From Sesamum alatum (taxonomy: Eukaryota > Streptophyta > Magnoliopsida > Lamiales > Pedaliaceae): a stretch of DNA of 64,000 nucleotides. The stretch lies in contig JACGWO010000001.1 of NCBI GenBank assembly GCA_034509735.1, forward strand, positions 29,515,966 through 29,579,965, read 5' to 3'. Shown here one piece after another: positions 1-11,578 of the stretch. A program made the translations under genes and the position numbers. The notes under the pieces are model-generated. The model was not told the origin of the DNA, did not search any database, and saw nothing but the letters and a program-made list of their open reading frames with translations. Position 1 is the first letter of the stretch. The number at the start of each line of letters is the position of its first letter.

Positions 1-127
1 CCGAGTCAGCTCCGCAGAAAACATAGCAGATCCACTTGCTAAGCCCATGTCGCGAGTTGCCCATACTCACCATCTGAATAAGAGGTTCGAGGTCAATGGG
101 TGATTGGCTTTAGGTCAAGTGGGAGAT
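1..127 (+). pseudogene. Copia RNase H C-terminus and polypurine tract (A1)
   Basis: Tail of a Ty1/copia polyprotein entering from the left edge. The frame from base 2 gives a peptide with SSAENIADPLAKP, the conserved end of copia RNase H, and stops at 101-103. It matches the end of the pol frame of the A-plus copy (about 15740-15854), but its last residues differ because of a small deletion. The purine-rich AAGTGGGAGA just before 128 is the plus-strand priming tract, which fixes the orientation and the start of the 3' LTR. The rest of the element lies outside the window. Confidence 0.9.
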
Positions 128-1766
128 TGTTGGAATAGGTGACCAGAAAGCCAATAGGTTTGGCAATTTGTAACCTATCCGACAACTTGATGTGAATGTA
201 ATATTATTATGTGATGAATAAGATGAGTATTCGTCACCAATGGTACCTTCTTTGTTACGCTCATCTTACATTTGTTAAAATGGTGTTTAACTTATATCGC
301 AACAAAGCCCACAGACCATAGATAACAACTCGTGCAGTTGGGCCACGCATTGGATGGTGGTCATGAAACCAACTGATTAAGAGTTGGGTCTGAAACGTTC
401 CAAGTCGAGGACCTCGAGACAGGGCATCGAGAGTCCTATTGAGACTTGCGTCAAGAGTCGTGTTCATTGGATGAGTGCCGTGTTTCATCGGCGACAGGCG
501 TGGGACGCCTACACGATCTTGATGGGTTGGTCGACTGGGGTCGAGCCGACTGGACTGACTCGCGGGGATCATCATATGGAAGCCTTGGAGGCTTGGTCGG
601 TATGATTGGATTCCCCGGTTCCGATAGTACGGGAGTAATCCTCAGACTTGAGGAATCATGGCAGTCACGTGCACAGGACGGCTGTATCTTGGATCTGGCG
701 AGAGGTGATAATTCTGTAAGATGATCATTATAAGCCTTGTCCAGTGCAGTCGGAATGTGTAGCGAGGACGGTGGATTCCAAGAAGAGGATCCGTCCCCTG
801 TCAGTATGTGACAGAGGTATCTCCTATGCACTCGGAGACACGTTCATGCTGTTTGAAGCTGTGGCCACAGTGGTTGGTCGAACAGGGAATGGTTTCCTGT
901 GTCGACGCAATGAAGCATACGTGGTCTCGAGTATTAAGCATAGATGCCTAGTCAAGGATGGGAACCGACGCCCAATTCCATACCCTAGACTAAGGCCGGG
1001 AGACGGTAGACGGAAGGATCGTACCCGTACGGAATCGGCGCCTAAATGTTCACGCCAATTCACCTAGTCTCTAGTGCCATGGACCGTTGCTAGACGGCCA
1101 CCCATGGTAACGGGCCCTTGTGGGACACGGGCCCAAGTCTAGCTGAGGGTGAACCTAAAGGGTCACACACAAATCACCGAGGAGGTTGAGAGATCGATTG
1201 GAGTCAATCTCGAAGGATAAAATAAGTAATTGGATTACTTAAGGGAAAGTCCATTGGGTGGACGGGCCGATATTGTATCGGGCTTTCATTTAATCGGTAA
1301 ATTGGATTTTCGATTAAATATGGAAAGTTGAGATGTTGAGACGTTGGATCTTTTAATTGGATTAAAAGATCAACAGGAATAATTTAAATGGACATTAAAT
1401 TGGATTTAATATTGGGTTCGTCGTAATTGGATTACGATAAAACCCGATCCGTTAAATTATACCGAGAGGAGAAATAATTCCTAATTTGGAATAGGAAGAA
1501 GTTGGACTTTCTTCCCTTAATTAAACATAGCCGACATGCTCCCTTGGAGGAAGCAAAATCAGCCATGTTTCATGCTAGGTGGTATGTTGACTTGTCTCTT
1601 TTGGAAAGAGACAAATCAACTCCAATCAAGCTCTTCCCTTTTGGTATGATTTGATCATACCATAAATTTTGGTAGGCTTGATTGAAGAATTGATGGTGAT
1701 TGATTGGAATGAATCTAGACATCCTTGGATGAACCTAGACACATTCCAATAATCACATTAATTATG

Positions 1767-1885
1767 TATATATATTAGAATATACAACACCTAGCATAAG
1801 TGATTCATTATTCATTTTTTTCTAGGAAAAAGAGAAAACAAAAATCCTCTCCTCTCTCTCAATTTTCGTGCTCCCTCTCTCTCTT
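1767..1885 (+). promoter_or_regulatory. Putative LTR core promoter: TATA box and pyrimidine patch
   Basis: A TATATATAT stretch at 1767-1775 is followed 70-110 bases on by a CT-rich patch (1845-1885), the arrangement of many plant core promoters. The same pair is seen in A-plus (near 17490 and 17570-17600) and reversed in the A-minus, D1 and D2 LTRs (near 11120, 27400 and 35680). Transcription would start between the two and define the R region. Inferred from sequence only. Confidence 0.5.
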
Positions 1886-2313
1886 ACACTTGTGTTCTTC
1901 ACTTGATTTTGAATCAAGAAGAAGAACAAAGTAAGTTTAAGAGAACACTAATTCATAGTGTTCTTCTCTTAAACCGATTCCTTCCTAAACCCGTTCTTTT
2001 CTAGCAAGAAGAACGTGTGTTTCTTCCGGTGTGGTGTGGATCACCTTTGGAGAATCCATACGTTTGGATTTCGTGAGCATTCCGGAGAAGGAACAACGCT
2101 AGTAGCCGGGAGCATACGCTAGACAATCAAAGGTAACGGTTTATTACGCTTTGATTGATTCCCTTTATATATATCTATGCCCTATGTGTTTAAATATATG
2201 TTTTAATATTTACACATCCTACATCGAACGCCCGGTTGAGCACCCAAGGGTACACCCCTTGGGATTCGCGTATTTTGAATTTTATTTAAATTTACGCACT
2301 TTCTCGCCTTTCT

Positions 2314-2323
2314 CGCTTCCGCT
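2314..2323 (+). promoter_or_regulatory. U5 tract complementary to initiator tRNA-Met D-arm (A1)
   Basis: CGCTTCCGCT lies about 31 bases inside the LTR end. Its reverse complement AGCGGAAGCG equals part of the D-stem and loop of plant initiator tRNA-Met, recalled from established knowledge. Equivalent tracts are in the other A, B, C and D LTRs. The match is seen; a primer-contact role is inferred. Confidence 0.5.
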
Positions 2324-2354
2324 CGCGCTCCCGGGCGGATCCGCTTGTCCTTCA

Positions 2355-5078
2355 TATAAATATATTCTTATTGACTCTAATAACCTATATTAAAGCCACT
2401 CTTCGATTATATGAATAGGACTCCATATTATTCAACATAAAAATGCACTAGTACTACATCTAGAACACTCTTTCGAGCCATGGACTCAGTTTTGTACCTT
2501 TGCGCAACGACAAACTCCTTTAAACAAGTTTAGACACTAATGCACATTTATCTTTGCCATATCGAGGGCTTGGAGAACCTTCCTAATCAATCGTACGTCC
2601 GAATACATGTCTAATACTCAACACAATCATAGGAAATGCCTTGTGCTTTCAGTCCTTATCATTGACTGATAGATGACTCATTTTTTGCTATAAATATATT
2701 TGTATATACTCTAATAATCTATATTAAAGCCACTCTTCGATTATATGAGTAGGAGTCCATTTTATTCAACATAAAAATGCACTAGTACTACATATAGAAC
2801 ACTCTTTCGAGCCATGGACTCAGCATTGTACCTTTGCGCAACGACAAACTCCTTTAAACAAGTTTAGACAGTAATGCACTTTTTTATTTGCCATATCGAG
2901 GGCTTGGAGAACATTCCTAATCAATCGTATGTTCGGATACATGCCTAATACTCAACACAATCGTGGGAAACACCTTGTGCTTTCAGTCCTTATCATTGAC
3001 TGATAGATGACACATTTTTGGCTATAAATATATTCTTATTGACTCTAATAACCTATATTAAAGCCACTCTTCGATTATATGAATAGGACTCCATATTATT
3101 CAACATAAAAATGCACTAGTACTACATCTAGAACACTCTTTCGAGCCATGGACTCAGTTTTGTACCTTTGCGCAACGACAAAACTCCTTTAAACAAGTTT
3201 AGACACTAATGCACATTTATCTTTGCCATATCGAGGGCTTGGAGAACCTTCCTAATCAATCGTACGTCCGAATACATGTCTAATACTCAACACAATCATA
3301 GGAAATGTCTTGTGCTTTCAGTCCTTATCATTGACTGATAGATGACTCATTTTTTGCTATAAATATATTTGTATATACTCTAATAATCTATATTAAAGCC
3401 ACTCTTCGATTATATGAGTAGGAGTCCATTTTATTCAACATAAAAATGCACTAGTACTACATATAGAACACTCTTTCGAGCCATGGACTCAGCATTGTAC
3501 CTTTGCGCAACGACAAACTCCTTTAAACAAGTTTAGACAGTAATGCACTTTTATATTTGCCATATCGAGGGCTTGGAGAACATTCCTAATCAATCGTATG
3601 TTCGGATACATGCCTAATACTCAACACAATCGTGGGAAACACCTTGTGCTTTCAGTCCTTATCATTGACTGATAGATGACACATTTTTGGCTATAAAATA
3701 TATTCTTATTGACTCTAATAACCTATATTAAAGCCACTCTTCGATTATATGAATAGGACTCCATATTATTCAACATAAAAATGCACTAGTACTACATCTA
3801 GAACACTCTTTCGAGCCATGGACTCAGTTTTGTACCTTTGCGCAACGACAAACTCCTTTAAACAAGTTTAGACACTAATGCACTTTTATCTTTGCCATAT
3901 CGAGGCTTGGAGAACCTTCCTAATCAATCGTACGTCCGAATACATGTCTAATACTCAACACAATCATAGGAAATGCCTTGTGCTTTCAGTCCTTATCAAT
4001 TGACTGATAGATGACTCATTTTTTGCTATAAATATATTTGTATATACTCTAATAATCTATATTAAAGCCACTCTTCGATTATATGAGTAGGAGTCCATTT
4101 TATTCAACATAAAAATGCACTAGTACTACATATAGAACACTCTTTCGAGCCATGGACTCAGCATTGTACCTTTGCGCAACGACAAACTCCTTTAAACAAG
4201 TTTAGACAGTAATGCACTTTTATATTTGCCATATCGAGGGCTTGGAGAACATTCCTAATCAATCGTATGTTCGGATACATGCCTAATACTCAACACAATC
4301 GTGGGAAACACCTTGTGCTTTCAGTCCTTATCATTGACTGATAGATGACACATTTTTGGCTATAAATATATTCTTATTGACTCTAATAACCTATATTAAA
4401 GCCACTCTTCGATTATATGAATAGGACTCCATTTTATTCAACATAAAAATGCACTAGTACTACATCTAGAACACTCTTTCGAGCCATGGACTCAGCTTTG
4501 TACCTTTGCGCAACGACAAACTCCTTTAAAAAAGTTTAGACAGTAATGCACTTTTATCTTTACCATATCGAGGGCTTGGAGAACATTCCTAATCAATCGT
4601 ATGTCCGGATACATGCCTAATACTCAACACAATCGTGGGAAACACCTTGTATTTTCAGTCTTTATCATTGACTGATAGATGACACATTTTTGGCTATAAA
4701 TATATTCTTATTGACTCTAATAACCTATATTAAAGCCACTCTTCGATTATATGACTAGGACGCCATCTTATTCAACATAAAAATGCACTAGGACTACATC
4801 TAGAACACACTTTCGAGCCATGGACTCCGCTTTGTACCTTTGCGCAACGACAAACTCCTTTAAACAAGTTTAGACACTAATTCACTTTTATCTTTTCCAT
4901 ATCGAGGGCTTGGAGAACCTTCCTAATCTATCGTACGTTCGAATACATGTCTAATACGCAACACAATCATAGGAAACGCCTTGTATTTTCAGTCCTTATC
5001 ATTGACTGATAGATGACTCATTTTTGGCTATAAATATATTCGTATTGACTCTAATAATCAATATTAAAGCTACTCTTC
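2355..5078 (+). repeat. Satellite array, ~334-bp monomers in dimeric higher-order units
   Basis: Head-to-tail monomers start with TATAAATATATTC/TG at about 2355, 2689, 3023, 3358, 3692, 4027, 4361, 4695 and 5029, so the period is 334-335 bp. Two monomer types alternate over the first six. One has GACTCAGTTTTG and AATCATAGG, the other GACTCAGCATTG and AATCGTGGG. Same-type monomers differ by only a few bases, while the two types differ by roughly 25 positions, so the amplified unit is the ~668-bp dimer (three copies, 2355-4360). The seventh and eighth monomers mix or diverge from both types. No coding capacity is conserved. Confidence 0.95.
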
Positions 5079-5120
5079 GAAAAGTAGCTTTAACATTGAT
5101 TATTAGAGTCGATACGAATA
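5037..5120. repeat. Head-to-head satellite inversion (palindrome)
   Basis: Two 38-bp arms (5037-5074 and 5083-5120) are reverse complements with two mismatches around an 8-base centre, CTTCGAAA. The array reads plus to the left and minus to the right, so homology continues beyond these arms. The centre lies within the monomer near CTCTTCGA, so the turn is a real junction between inverted monomers. Confidence 0.93.
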
Positions 5121-5835
5121 CATTTATAGCAAAAAATGAGTTATGAATCAATCAATTGTAAGGTCTGGAAACACAAGGTGTTTCCTACTATTGTTTGGAG
5201 TATTAGGCATATTTCCGGACGTACGATTGATTACGAAGATTCATCAAGCCCTTGATCAGGCAAAGATAAAAGTACATTAGTGTCTTAAATTGGTTTATAG
5301 GAGTTTGTCATTGCAAAAATGTACAAAGCTGAGTCCATGGCTCAAAAGAGTGTTCTAGATGTAGTCCTAGTGCATATTTGTGTTGAATAAGATGGAGTCC
5401 TAGTCGTATAATCGAAGAGTAGCTTTAACATTGATTTATAGAGTCGATACGAGTATATTTATAGCAAAAAATGAGTCATTTATTAGTCAATGATAAGGGC
5501 TGCAAACACATGGTGTTTCCTACTACTCTGTGGAGTATTAGGCATGTATCCGGACGTACGATTGATTACGAAGATTCACCAAGCCCTCGATTAGGTAAAG
5601 ATAAAAGTGCATTAGTGTCTAAATTTGTTTAAAGGAGTTTGTCATTGTGCAAATGTACAAAGCTGAGTCTATGGATCAAAAGAGTGCTCAAGATGTTGTC
5701 CTAGTGCATATTTGTGTTGAATAAGATGGAGTCCGAGTTGTAAAATCGAAGAGTAGCTTTAACATTGATTAATATAGTCAATACGAAAACATTTATTGCC
5801 AAAACGAGTCATTTATCAGTCAATGATAAGGACTG
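5079..5835 (-). repeat. Satellite array, inverted segment
   Basis: About 2.3 monomers of the same satellite in reverse orientation, with landmark ACATTTATAGC near 5120, 5456 and 5787. They are more diverged from each other than the left-hand dimers. The array stops inside a monomer at about 5835, where copia reverse transcriptase sequence begins. It resumes in the same orientation at 45977. Confidence 0.92.
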
Positions 5836-6407
5836 ATAGATGGACCTTTGGAGACGGCAGACCTTCTGCCCTTCTCCAACAGATGTGAAACCTTCCGACT
5901 GATCCATATAGATCTCTTCCTCTATGAAACCGTTGAGGAAGGCGGTTTTCACGTCCATCTGCCATATTTCATAGTCATACCATGCTGCTATGGCAATAAG
6001 TATCGAAATGGACTTAGCCATTGCTACGGGCGAGTAGGTTTCCTCAAGTCGACCCCGGGTCGCTGAGTGTAGCCCTTCGCCACACGCCTGGCTTTGAAGG
6101 TTGTAACCTCCTCGTCAGCTCCAAGCTTACGTTTGTAGACCCATTTACACCCTACGGGTTTTATCCCTTTGGGTGGGGCCACTAGGGTCCAAACCTGGTT
6201 TGCACCCATCGAGTCCATCTCGGATTTCATGGCCGCAAGCCACTTATCTGAATTGATGTCTGACATCGCTTCTCTGTATGTCCTTGGATCATTATCCAAC
6301 TGACTGGTCAAGCCCAGAAATCCATACCTATCAGGTGCATGGGATACTCTGGCCGACCTACAGAGGACTAGAACATTATCAGCGGGAACTACCGGCTCAG
6401 ATGTCAC
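5836..6407 (-). pseudogene. Copia reverse transcriptase, N-terminal half (A-minus)
   Basis: Two adjoining minus frames encode the copia RT start. 6024-6407 carries CKWVYKRKLGADEE and VAKGYTQ. 5809-6021 carries the conserved WQMDVKTAFLNG and EEEIYMDQ. A frame change near 6021-6030 separates them, and PR replaces the usual ETYSPVA region. The sequence runs as far as LQRSIY and then passes into satellite DNA at ~5835, so the catalytic YVDD segment is absent. Family assignment is secure; function is lost. Confidence 0.92.
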
Positions 6408-6462
6408 TGCCGCCTAATGGGGTACCTCACTTGATTTCTTAAGGAGTACCTCATCACGTCGA

Positions 6463-7318
6463 CTATCCGATGAAAAAATCCTTTTCCAAGAACACTGCAT
6501 TTCGCGAGATAAAAGCTTTTTGCTCGGAGGGATCATAAAAATAATACCCCGCAGTTTCTTTCGGATAGCCGATGAACCTGCATAAACCAGACCTCGAGTC
6601 CAGTTTATCTCCCACTAATTTCTTGACATATGCGGGGCAACCCCACACTTTCAAGTATTTGTAGGAGGCAGGCTTGCCATGCCATATCTCATATGGCGTC
6701 TGGGATATCTTCTTAGATAGCTCCATGTTCAAAATTTTGGCCGCCGTCTCAAGAGCGTATCCACAGAAGGATAAGGGGAGTTCGGTAAAACTCATCATAG
6801 ATCGGACCGTGTCCAATAAGATCTGATTCCTCCTTTCAGACACACTATTAAGCTGTGCTGTTCCCATTCTCTTTTAGATAATCAGTAAACTCTCCACTCA
6901 AATACTCTACACCTCGGTCCGACCGAAGGGCTTTGATCTTTCGACCAGTTTGGTTCTCTACTTCAAGTCAGTATTCCTTAAACCTTCCAAAGACTTCAGA
7001 CTTGTACCTCATCAGGTAAACACAACCATTCCATGAGTGATCATCAGTAAAGGTTATGAAGTACGAGTACGCACCTCTAGCCTGAGTATTCAGTGAGCCA
7101 CAGATGTTCGTATGGATCAAAATCCAACAGACCATTGGTTAGCGTGCTTTATCCAACAAAGGGTTTCTTGGTCATCTTTCCCTTCAGACAGGATTTGCAG
7201 GTCGGTAGGTTGTCCAAATCATCTATTTCTGGACTCTTTGAGTTGACCAACCTTCTTATCCTATCTTTCGAGATATAACTGTATGCTATATCTGTGTGTT
7301 ATCATGATTATCCCATTT
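6463..7318 (-). pseudogene. Copia integrase, broken (A-minus)
   Basis: Minus-strand remnant of copia integrase. The best frame (6463-6867) holds VSERRNQILLDTVRSMM, PYEIWHGKPASYKYLKVWG and YYFYDPSEQKAF, the C-terminal part of the catalytic core and the GKxGK-type region after it. Upstream, to about 7300, parts of the core (FTDDHS; a DRGVEYL block) and of the pre-integrase zinc domain can be read only by changing frame. Compared with A-plus (12784-14040) the order is the same. No single frame spans the domain. Confidence 0.88.
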
Positions 7319-8595
7319 TCATTTGTGTTCCGCAGTCATAATCCAATTAGACTGTTGAAGCATGTACAAACCGTTTACTAATGTACCAAGCAAATGAGAA
7401 ATACCATCCTTAATAATGAAAAAACCATTATAATTGATGGTAAATGAATATCCCTCCTTGTCAAGGACTGGGATAGATAAAATGATTTTAATCATGCTAG
7501 GTACATAGAAACAGTGGTTCAGTACAATCCTAACATGACTACTAATGACTAACTCCATTGATCCTACGGCTTCCACAACAACGCCCTTGCCATTGCCTAG
7601 CCTCAGGATCATCTCATCCTTGGTCAGCCTTCTACTTCTTTGCAGTGCCTGCAAATCATTGCAGATGTGAGCACCAAACCTGGCATCCAATACCCATGAA
7701 GCAGAATTAGTTATCATGTTTACTTCAACCACCAACATACCTGGGTTGGAGAGGAGTTGTAGGCACTCCCTCTTCCAGTGTCCCTTTCCTTGGCAATGCA
7801 TGCAGACATCATTTGCCTTGGACCACTGGGAACCACGGGCCTTCCCTTTCCTTTGCCCATCCCCACTGGGGCAACAGGGGGTATCAAAAGCGCGAGCAGG
7901 GGCCGCAACTGTCTTTCCCTTTCCCTTCTTTCTCTTCCAGCGTCCGGCCCTCTTGCCATTCGCCTTGGAGGTCGAAGCCTCTCCTATCAATACCGCCAGC
8001 ACCGACTTGTGGGTCGTTGCCTTGTATTGGACCAGCATGTTGATCAACTCATGAATAGACTTCTCAAGTCCGTTCATGTTATAGTTTACAACAAACAGGT
8101 TATAGGACGGAGGAAGCGACTGGAGGATCACGTCAATGTCATTGTTAAGCCCAGCTTTAAGGTCCTCGAGTTTCTCTACTAGGGAGAGCATCTTAACCCC
8201 ATGACTTTGTACAGAGGATCCTTCATCAAGCTTGGTGCCAAAGAATGCTTTTGTTGCGGCATATCTAATATGCCTATCCGGAACCGCATAAATCTTGTTC
8301 ATGCGGAGCATTATGGCAGAGATGTTGTCCAACCTCTCATATTACTTCTGGATGTCGTTAGACATCGAAGCCAATATAATACTGCACACTTTCAAGTTGT
8401 CCTCATGCCATTTCTCGAACGTCAAACGTCTTCTGGCGTGGACCCCTCCAATAAGTTGCTCGGCGGCGGCTCGTCCAAGACGTAGCCTTGGTTCTCGAAA
8501 CCGAGGACAATCCTCAGGTTTCTTAGCTAGTCCGAGTAGTTCGTTTCATTGAACTTATTAGTCTGAAGTACCATGGTTAATGGATTCTTAGACAT
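7319..8595 (-). pseudogene. Copia gag-protease (A-minus)
   Basis: The open stretch 7319-8332 (337 codons) covers most of gag and the protease. It has a gag_2/UBN2-type region (LVEKLEDLKAGL, LPPSYNLFVVNYN), a basic linker, a CCHC knuckle CMHCQGKGHWKREC and a protease beginning WVLDARFGAHICND. The usual D-T/S-G active site is altered to D-A-R. The true gag start is probably the ATG at 8595 (MSKNPLTMVLQ), because codons 8333-8595 continue the gag N-terminus, but with in-frame stops. The D1 and B copies start gag with similar residues. Capsid/nucleocapsid and maturation functions are inferred from the family. Confidence 0.9.
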
Positions 8596-10534
8596 ATCTA
8601 CATTTATAAAAAAATATAAAGCAGAAATTAGTAGATGATGGTAATATTATTGTTCAGGTTGAAGACATGGTCTTTTAGTCTTTAACCCTCCGACTATTTA
8701 TACGAAAGTCCGCCACTCTCAAGCGAAGTTTTGGGAAACCATTTTCTAGTAGGCTTGGGATCCACAAGTGTAATCTCCATGCCCCGCTTTTACGATTCAC
8801 ATGAAGAAGACCTCGTGGGAGATATCCAATATCATTCTCATCCAATGAGATTCCCAACATATTTTATCTCACCTATTCGCATGGTTCCGAGGACTCCAAG
8901 CGAACCATGTTACTCAGTGTTGGGCTCGACCCATCAACCAAATCATGCCTCAAACTGTCGCCCCCCACGACTCGTGAGACAGGAAAACAGCGAGTGCAGT
9001 CTCTTTGTTCACAACAATAGTGCAGCTTTCCCCTAGTCCAAGTGTGCCATGACTCATGAGACCACACTTAGGTAGTGGTAGCTTCCCACCACATTGTTGT
9101 GGATGGAAGGCTCAGACAGATCAAAATACCATTTTGATCCAAGTCCGTTTTGGGCCTAATATTTAATTTGGTCCAACCAAATGAGAGTTTAATGAATGAC
9201 CGAAACCTCATCACATTAATGTGTTTTAGCATGCATAAATATCCAATATTTAAAGCGATAAATAAATACGCTGCATGAAGAAAACATAGTATACCCCTGT
9301 TAGGATGATCACAAGCCCAACCTATGCGACCCACTGAGCCCCCAGTGAGTCTATGGTGTGTCTAGGGTGGTCCTAAATTATTACAAAATAATATACCCAT
9401 TGTCATTCCAATGGGCCTTGTAATGCTCTCGTTTCACACCTTGATGCTCCACCTTGGGTCTCCGACTCCATAAGCTTGTTAAAATTAAAATCTCACCAAT
9501 CCTATCTACTCTCATTACAATTGAAAGTAATACATGGGAAATAAAAACAAGCCTTAACATCATGAGGCTGAAACACGGGAGATAATAGTCCCAAAATAAG
9601 AGGCACGCAGGCCCCACCCAACAGAAATGTAAATAATCATACATTCATCCATACATAAGGTCTAGGGCTTTTGTGATCATCCCATGTTGATCCCACCAAC
9701 GCAAATAACATAATTATTCCAAATAATCATGCTTAAACTATGGATATTCCAAATATCCAAGTGATGTCCAACATCTCAAAGCATAAATACATAAACAATG
9801 CAAAAATTCAAATTTCAAATTCAATGGACATTATAAACAATGCATCTAATGCATGTATTAATCCAAAATTATTTAAGCAAACGTGATCTAATGAACAATC
9901 CAGTTATTCCAAAATCAAATGTGCAAAATTAATATATTTCAGAATAATGTGCAGAAAAAAAAAATAGAAAATCAAATTTTTCGAAAAACTTTGAAGAACG
10001 GCACAAAAACGGCCCAGCCGTTGTGCCTGCCGGCCAGCCGCGCGCACAGGACAGAGCGCGCGTGTGCGCGCCCCGTGCCGCGCTGGCCTCCGCCGGCAGC
10101 GGCATGCCTGCGCATAGCTCGCGAGCACGCTGGCCGAAGCCCAGCGCTTGCAGGCGCCCGCCTGCGCGCGGCCGCCCCTGCCAGCACGCACGCTGGCAAG
10201 TACTCCGGCCAGGCCTGCGCGCAGGCGTGAGCCCCGGCAGCGCGCCTGTCAGCCAATGACCGGCCGATAGGAGTGGCAGCCAATCGCTGCTGCTGCTGTC
10301 CGTTTTACCATTATTTTTCGACACCATTTTCAACACAAATCAATAAAAATAAATTAAAAACGAGCATGCAATTCTAGATCCAATCTCAGAAAATAAGCAT
10401 GCTTAACGTCCATCAAATTTAAACAATTGAATCATATTTATTCATATATTCATGCAATCTAACATGCCATTGAAGCCGTAAAAGAAAGTAGATCATGCCA
10501 AGCACATAGATCTATACCCCTTACTTCGAACCGG
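8596..10534 (-). other. A-minus untranslated leader with GC-rich block
   Basis: About 1.9 kb between primer site and gag with no coding sequence I can support. It is AT-rich except for 9990-10260, which is dominated by GCGCGC and CCGGCC and ends in a CTGCTGCTG run. The D1 (33720-33935) and B (41750-41825, 42205-42435) leaders hold similar blocks at the same place, each preceded by an AAATCAAATTTT-like stretch. The open frames in the block on both strands are Ala/Arg/Pro-rich by-products of composition. Confidence 0.75.
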
Positions 10535-10547
10535 GCTCTGATACCAC
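10535..10547 (-). promoter_or_regulatory. Primer binding site, initiator tRNA-Met (A-minus)
   Basis: CTCTGATACCACT here reads GTGGTATCAGAG on the element strand, complementary to the 3' end of plant initiator tRNA-Met. It directly follows the 5' LTR end at 10549, which fixes both polarity and the LTR boundary. Confidence 0.9.
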
Positions 10548-10548
10548 T

Positions 10549-11578
10549 TGAAGGAAAAGCGGATCCGCCCTGGAGCTCGAGCGGAAGCGAGAAGCATGGA
10601 AATACGTAAATTTAAAATAATTACATAAACATAATCCCAAGGGGTGTACCCTTGGGTCTTCAACCGGGCGTTCGATGTAGAATGTATTAACATAGAATCA
10701 TATATAATACATAGGGCATAGATGAAATGTAAATCTACAAAAGCGTAATAAACCGTTACCTTTGTAGATTTCACGTGTGCACGGCTACTTGCGTTGTTCC
10801 TTCTCCGGAATGTTCACAAAATCCAAATGTATGGATTCTCCAAAGGTGATCCACACCACATCGGAAGTAAAACACACGTTCTCCTTGCTAGAAGAAAACG
10901 GGTTTGTGAAGGAATTGATTTTAAGAAGATGAACACTATGAATTAGTGTTCTTCTTAAAACTTCTTTGTTCTTCCCTTTTGATCCAAGATCAAATGAAGA
11001 ACAAAGGTGAAAGAGGGAGAGAGTGGCCGAGAGTTAGAGGGAGAGAGAAGGCCGATTTTTTCTTCTTCTTTTCTTATAAAAGATGAATTATGATTCTCTT
11101 ACACTAAGCTTTGTATATACTCATATATATACATAATTAATGTGATTATTGGAATGTGTCTAGGTTCATCCAAGGATGTCTAGATACATCCCAATCAATC
11201 ACCATTAATTCTTCAATCAAGCCTACCAACTTTTAAGGTATGATCAAATCTTACCCAAAGGGAAGGGCTTGATTGGAGTTTATTTGTCTATTACCAAAAG
11301 AGACAAGTCAACCGCCACCTTGCATGCAACATGGCTGAATGTTGCTTCCTCCAAGGGAAAATTTTCGGCCAAAATAGGAATTAATTCTCCTCTCGGGTCA
11401 AAATTTAACAGACCGGATTTTATTGTAATCCAATTACGACGAAATCCAAATTAAATCTAATTTAATGTCCATTTAAATTATTCCCGTTGGTATTTTAATC
11501 CAATCAAAAGATCCAACATCTCGACTTTCGATATTTAATCGATAAATCTAATTTACCGATTAAACTAGGGCCCGATAC
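10549..11578 (-). mobile_element. 5' LTR of A-minus, downstream half
   Basis: R-U5 side of the A-minus 5' LTR, starting TGAAGGAAAAGCGGATCC beside the primer site and cut at 11578 after GGGCCCGATAC. The sequence resumes at 44849 with GATACAATATCGGCCCG. The repeated GATAC (11574-11578 and 44849-44853) is the 5-bp target duplication of the inserted B element. Joined lengths give about 2.15 kb, similar to the A1 and A-plus LTRs. Confidence 0.92.
10580..10589 (-). promoter_or_regulatory. U5 tract matching tRNA-iMet D-arm (A-minus)
   Basis: AGCGGAAGCG on the plus strand equals the tRNA sequence, so the element RNA carries its complement. It starts 31 bases inside the LTR end. It corresponds to 2314-2323 and 18031-18040 in the other A copies. 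Confidence 0.5.

Larger units (their letters stand above)
128..2354 (+). mobile_element. 3' LTR of copia family A (copy A1)
   Basis: Long terminal repeat of about 2.2 kb, starting TGTTGGAATAGGTGACC after the polypurine tract and ending GTCCTTCA before satellite DNA. The same sequence occurs at 15875-18071 (A-plus) and, reversed and split, at 10549-11578 plus 44849-45976. The three copies diverge from their flanks at exactly these ends. Short open frames inside it recur at matching positions in each copy because the copies are recent, not because they are genes. The 5' flank is outside the window, so no target duplication can be tested. Confidence 0.92.
5836..10548 (-). mobile_element. Copia element A-minus, internal region (3' end missing)
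   Basis: Internal part of a minus-strand family A copia element. From its 5' side (right) it holds the primer site (10535-10547), a long leader with a GC-rich block, gag, protease, integrase and the first half of reverse transcriptase. It ends in mid-RT at the satellite junction, so the rest of RT, RNase H, polypurine tract and 3' LTR are lost. Gene order gag-PR-IN-RT is diagnostic of Ty1/copia. Its 5' LTR is split by element B. Confidence 0.9.

Noticed and set aside
384..605. A 73-codon frame starting MGLKRSKSRTSRQG, repeated at 12429-12650 and 16131-16352, with a matching antisense frame
   Set aside because: It lies within the family A LTR and recurs only because LTR copies recur. Sense and antisense are equally preserved, with no protein-like substitution pattern.
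2355..5835. Regular spacing suggested a CRISPR-like array
   Set aside because: Repeats are 334 bp with no short unique spacers; this is satellite DNA.
9904..10336. Ala/Arg-rich frames on both strands in GC blocks (also 33731-34042 and 42109-42582)
   Set aside because: All frames in these blocks are open because of base composition; there is no motif or common start.
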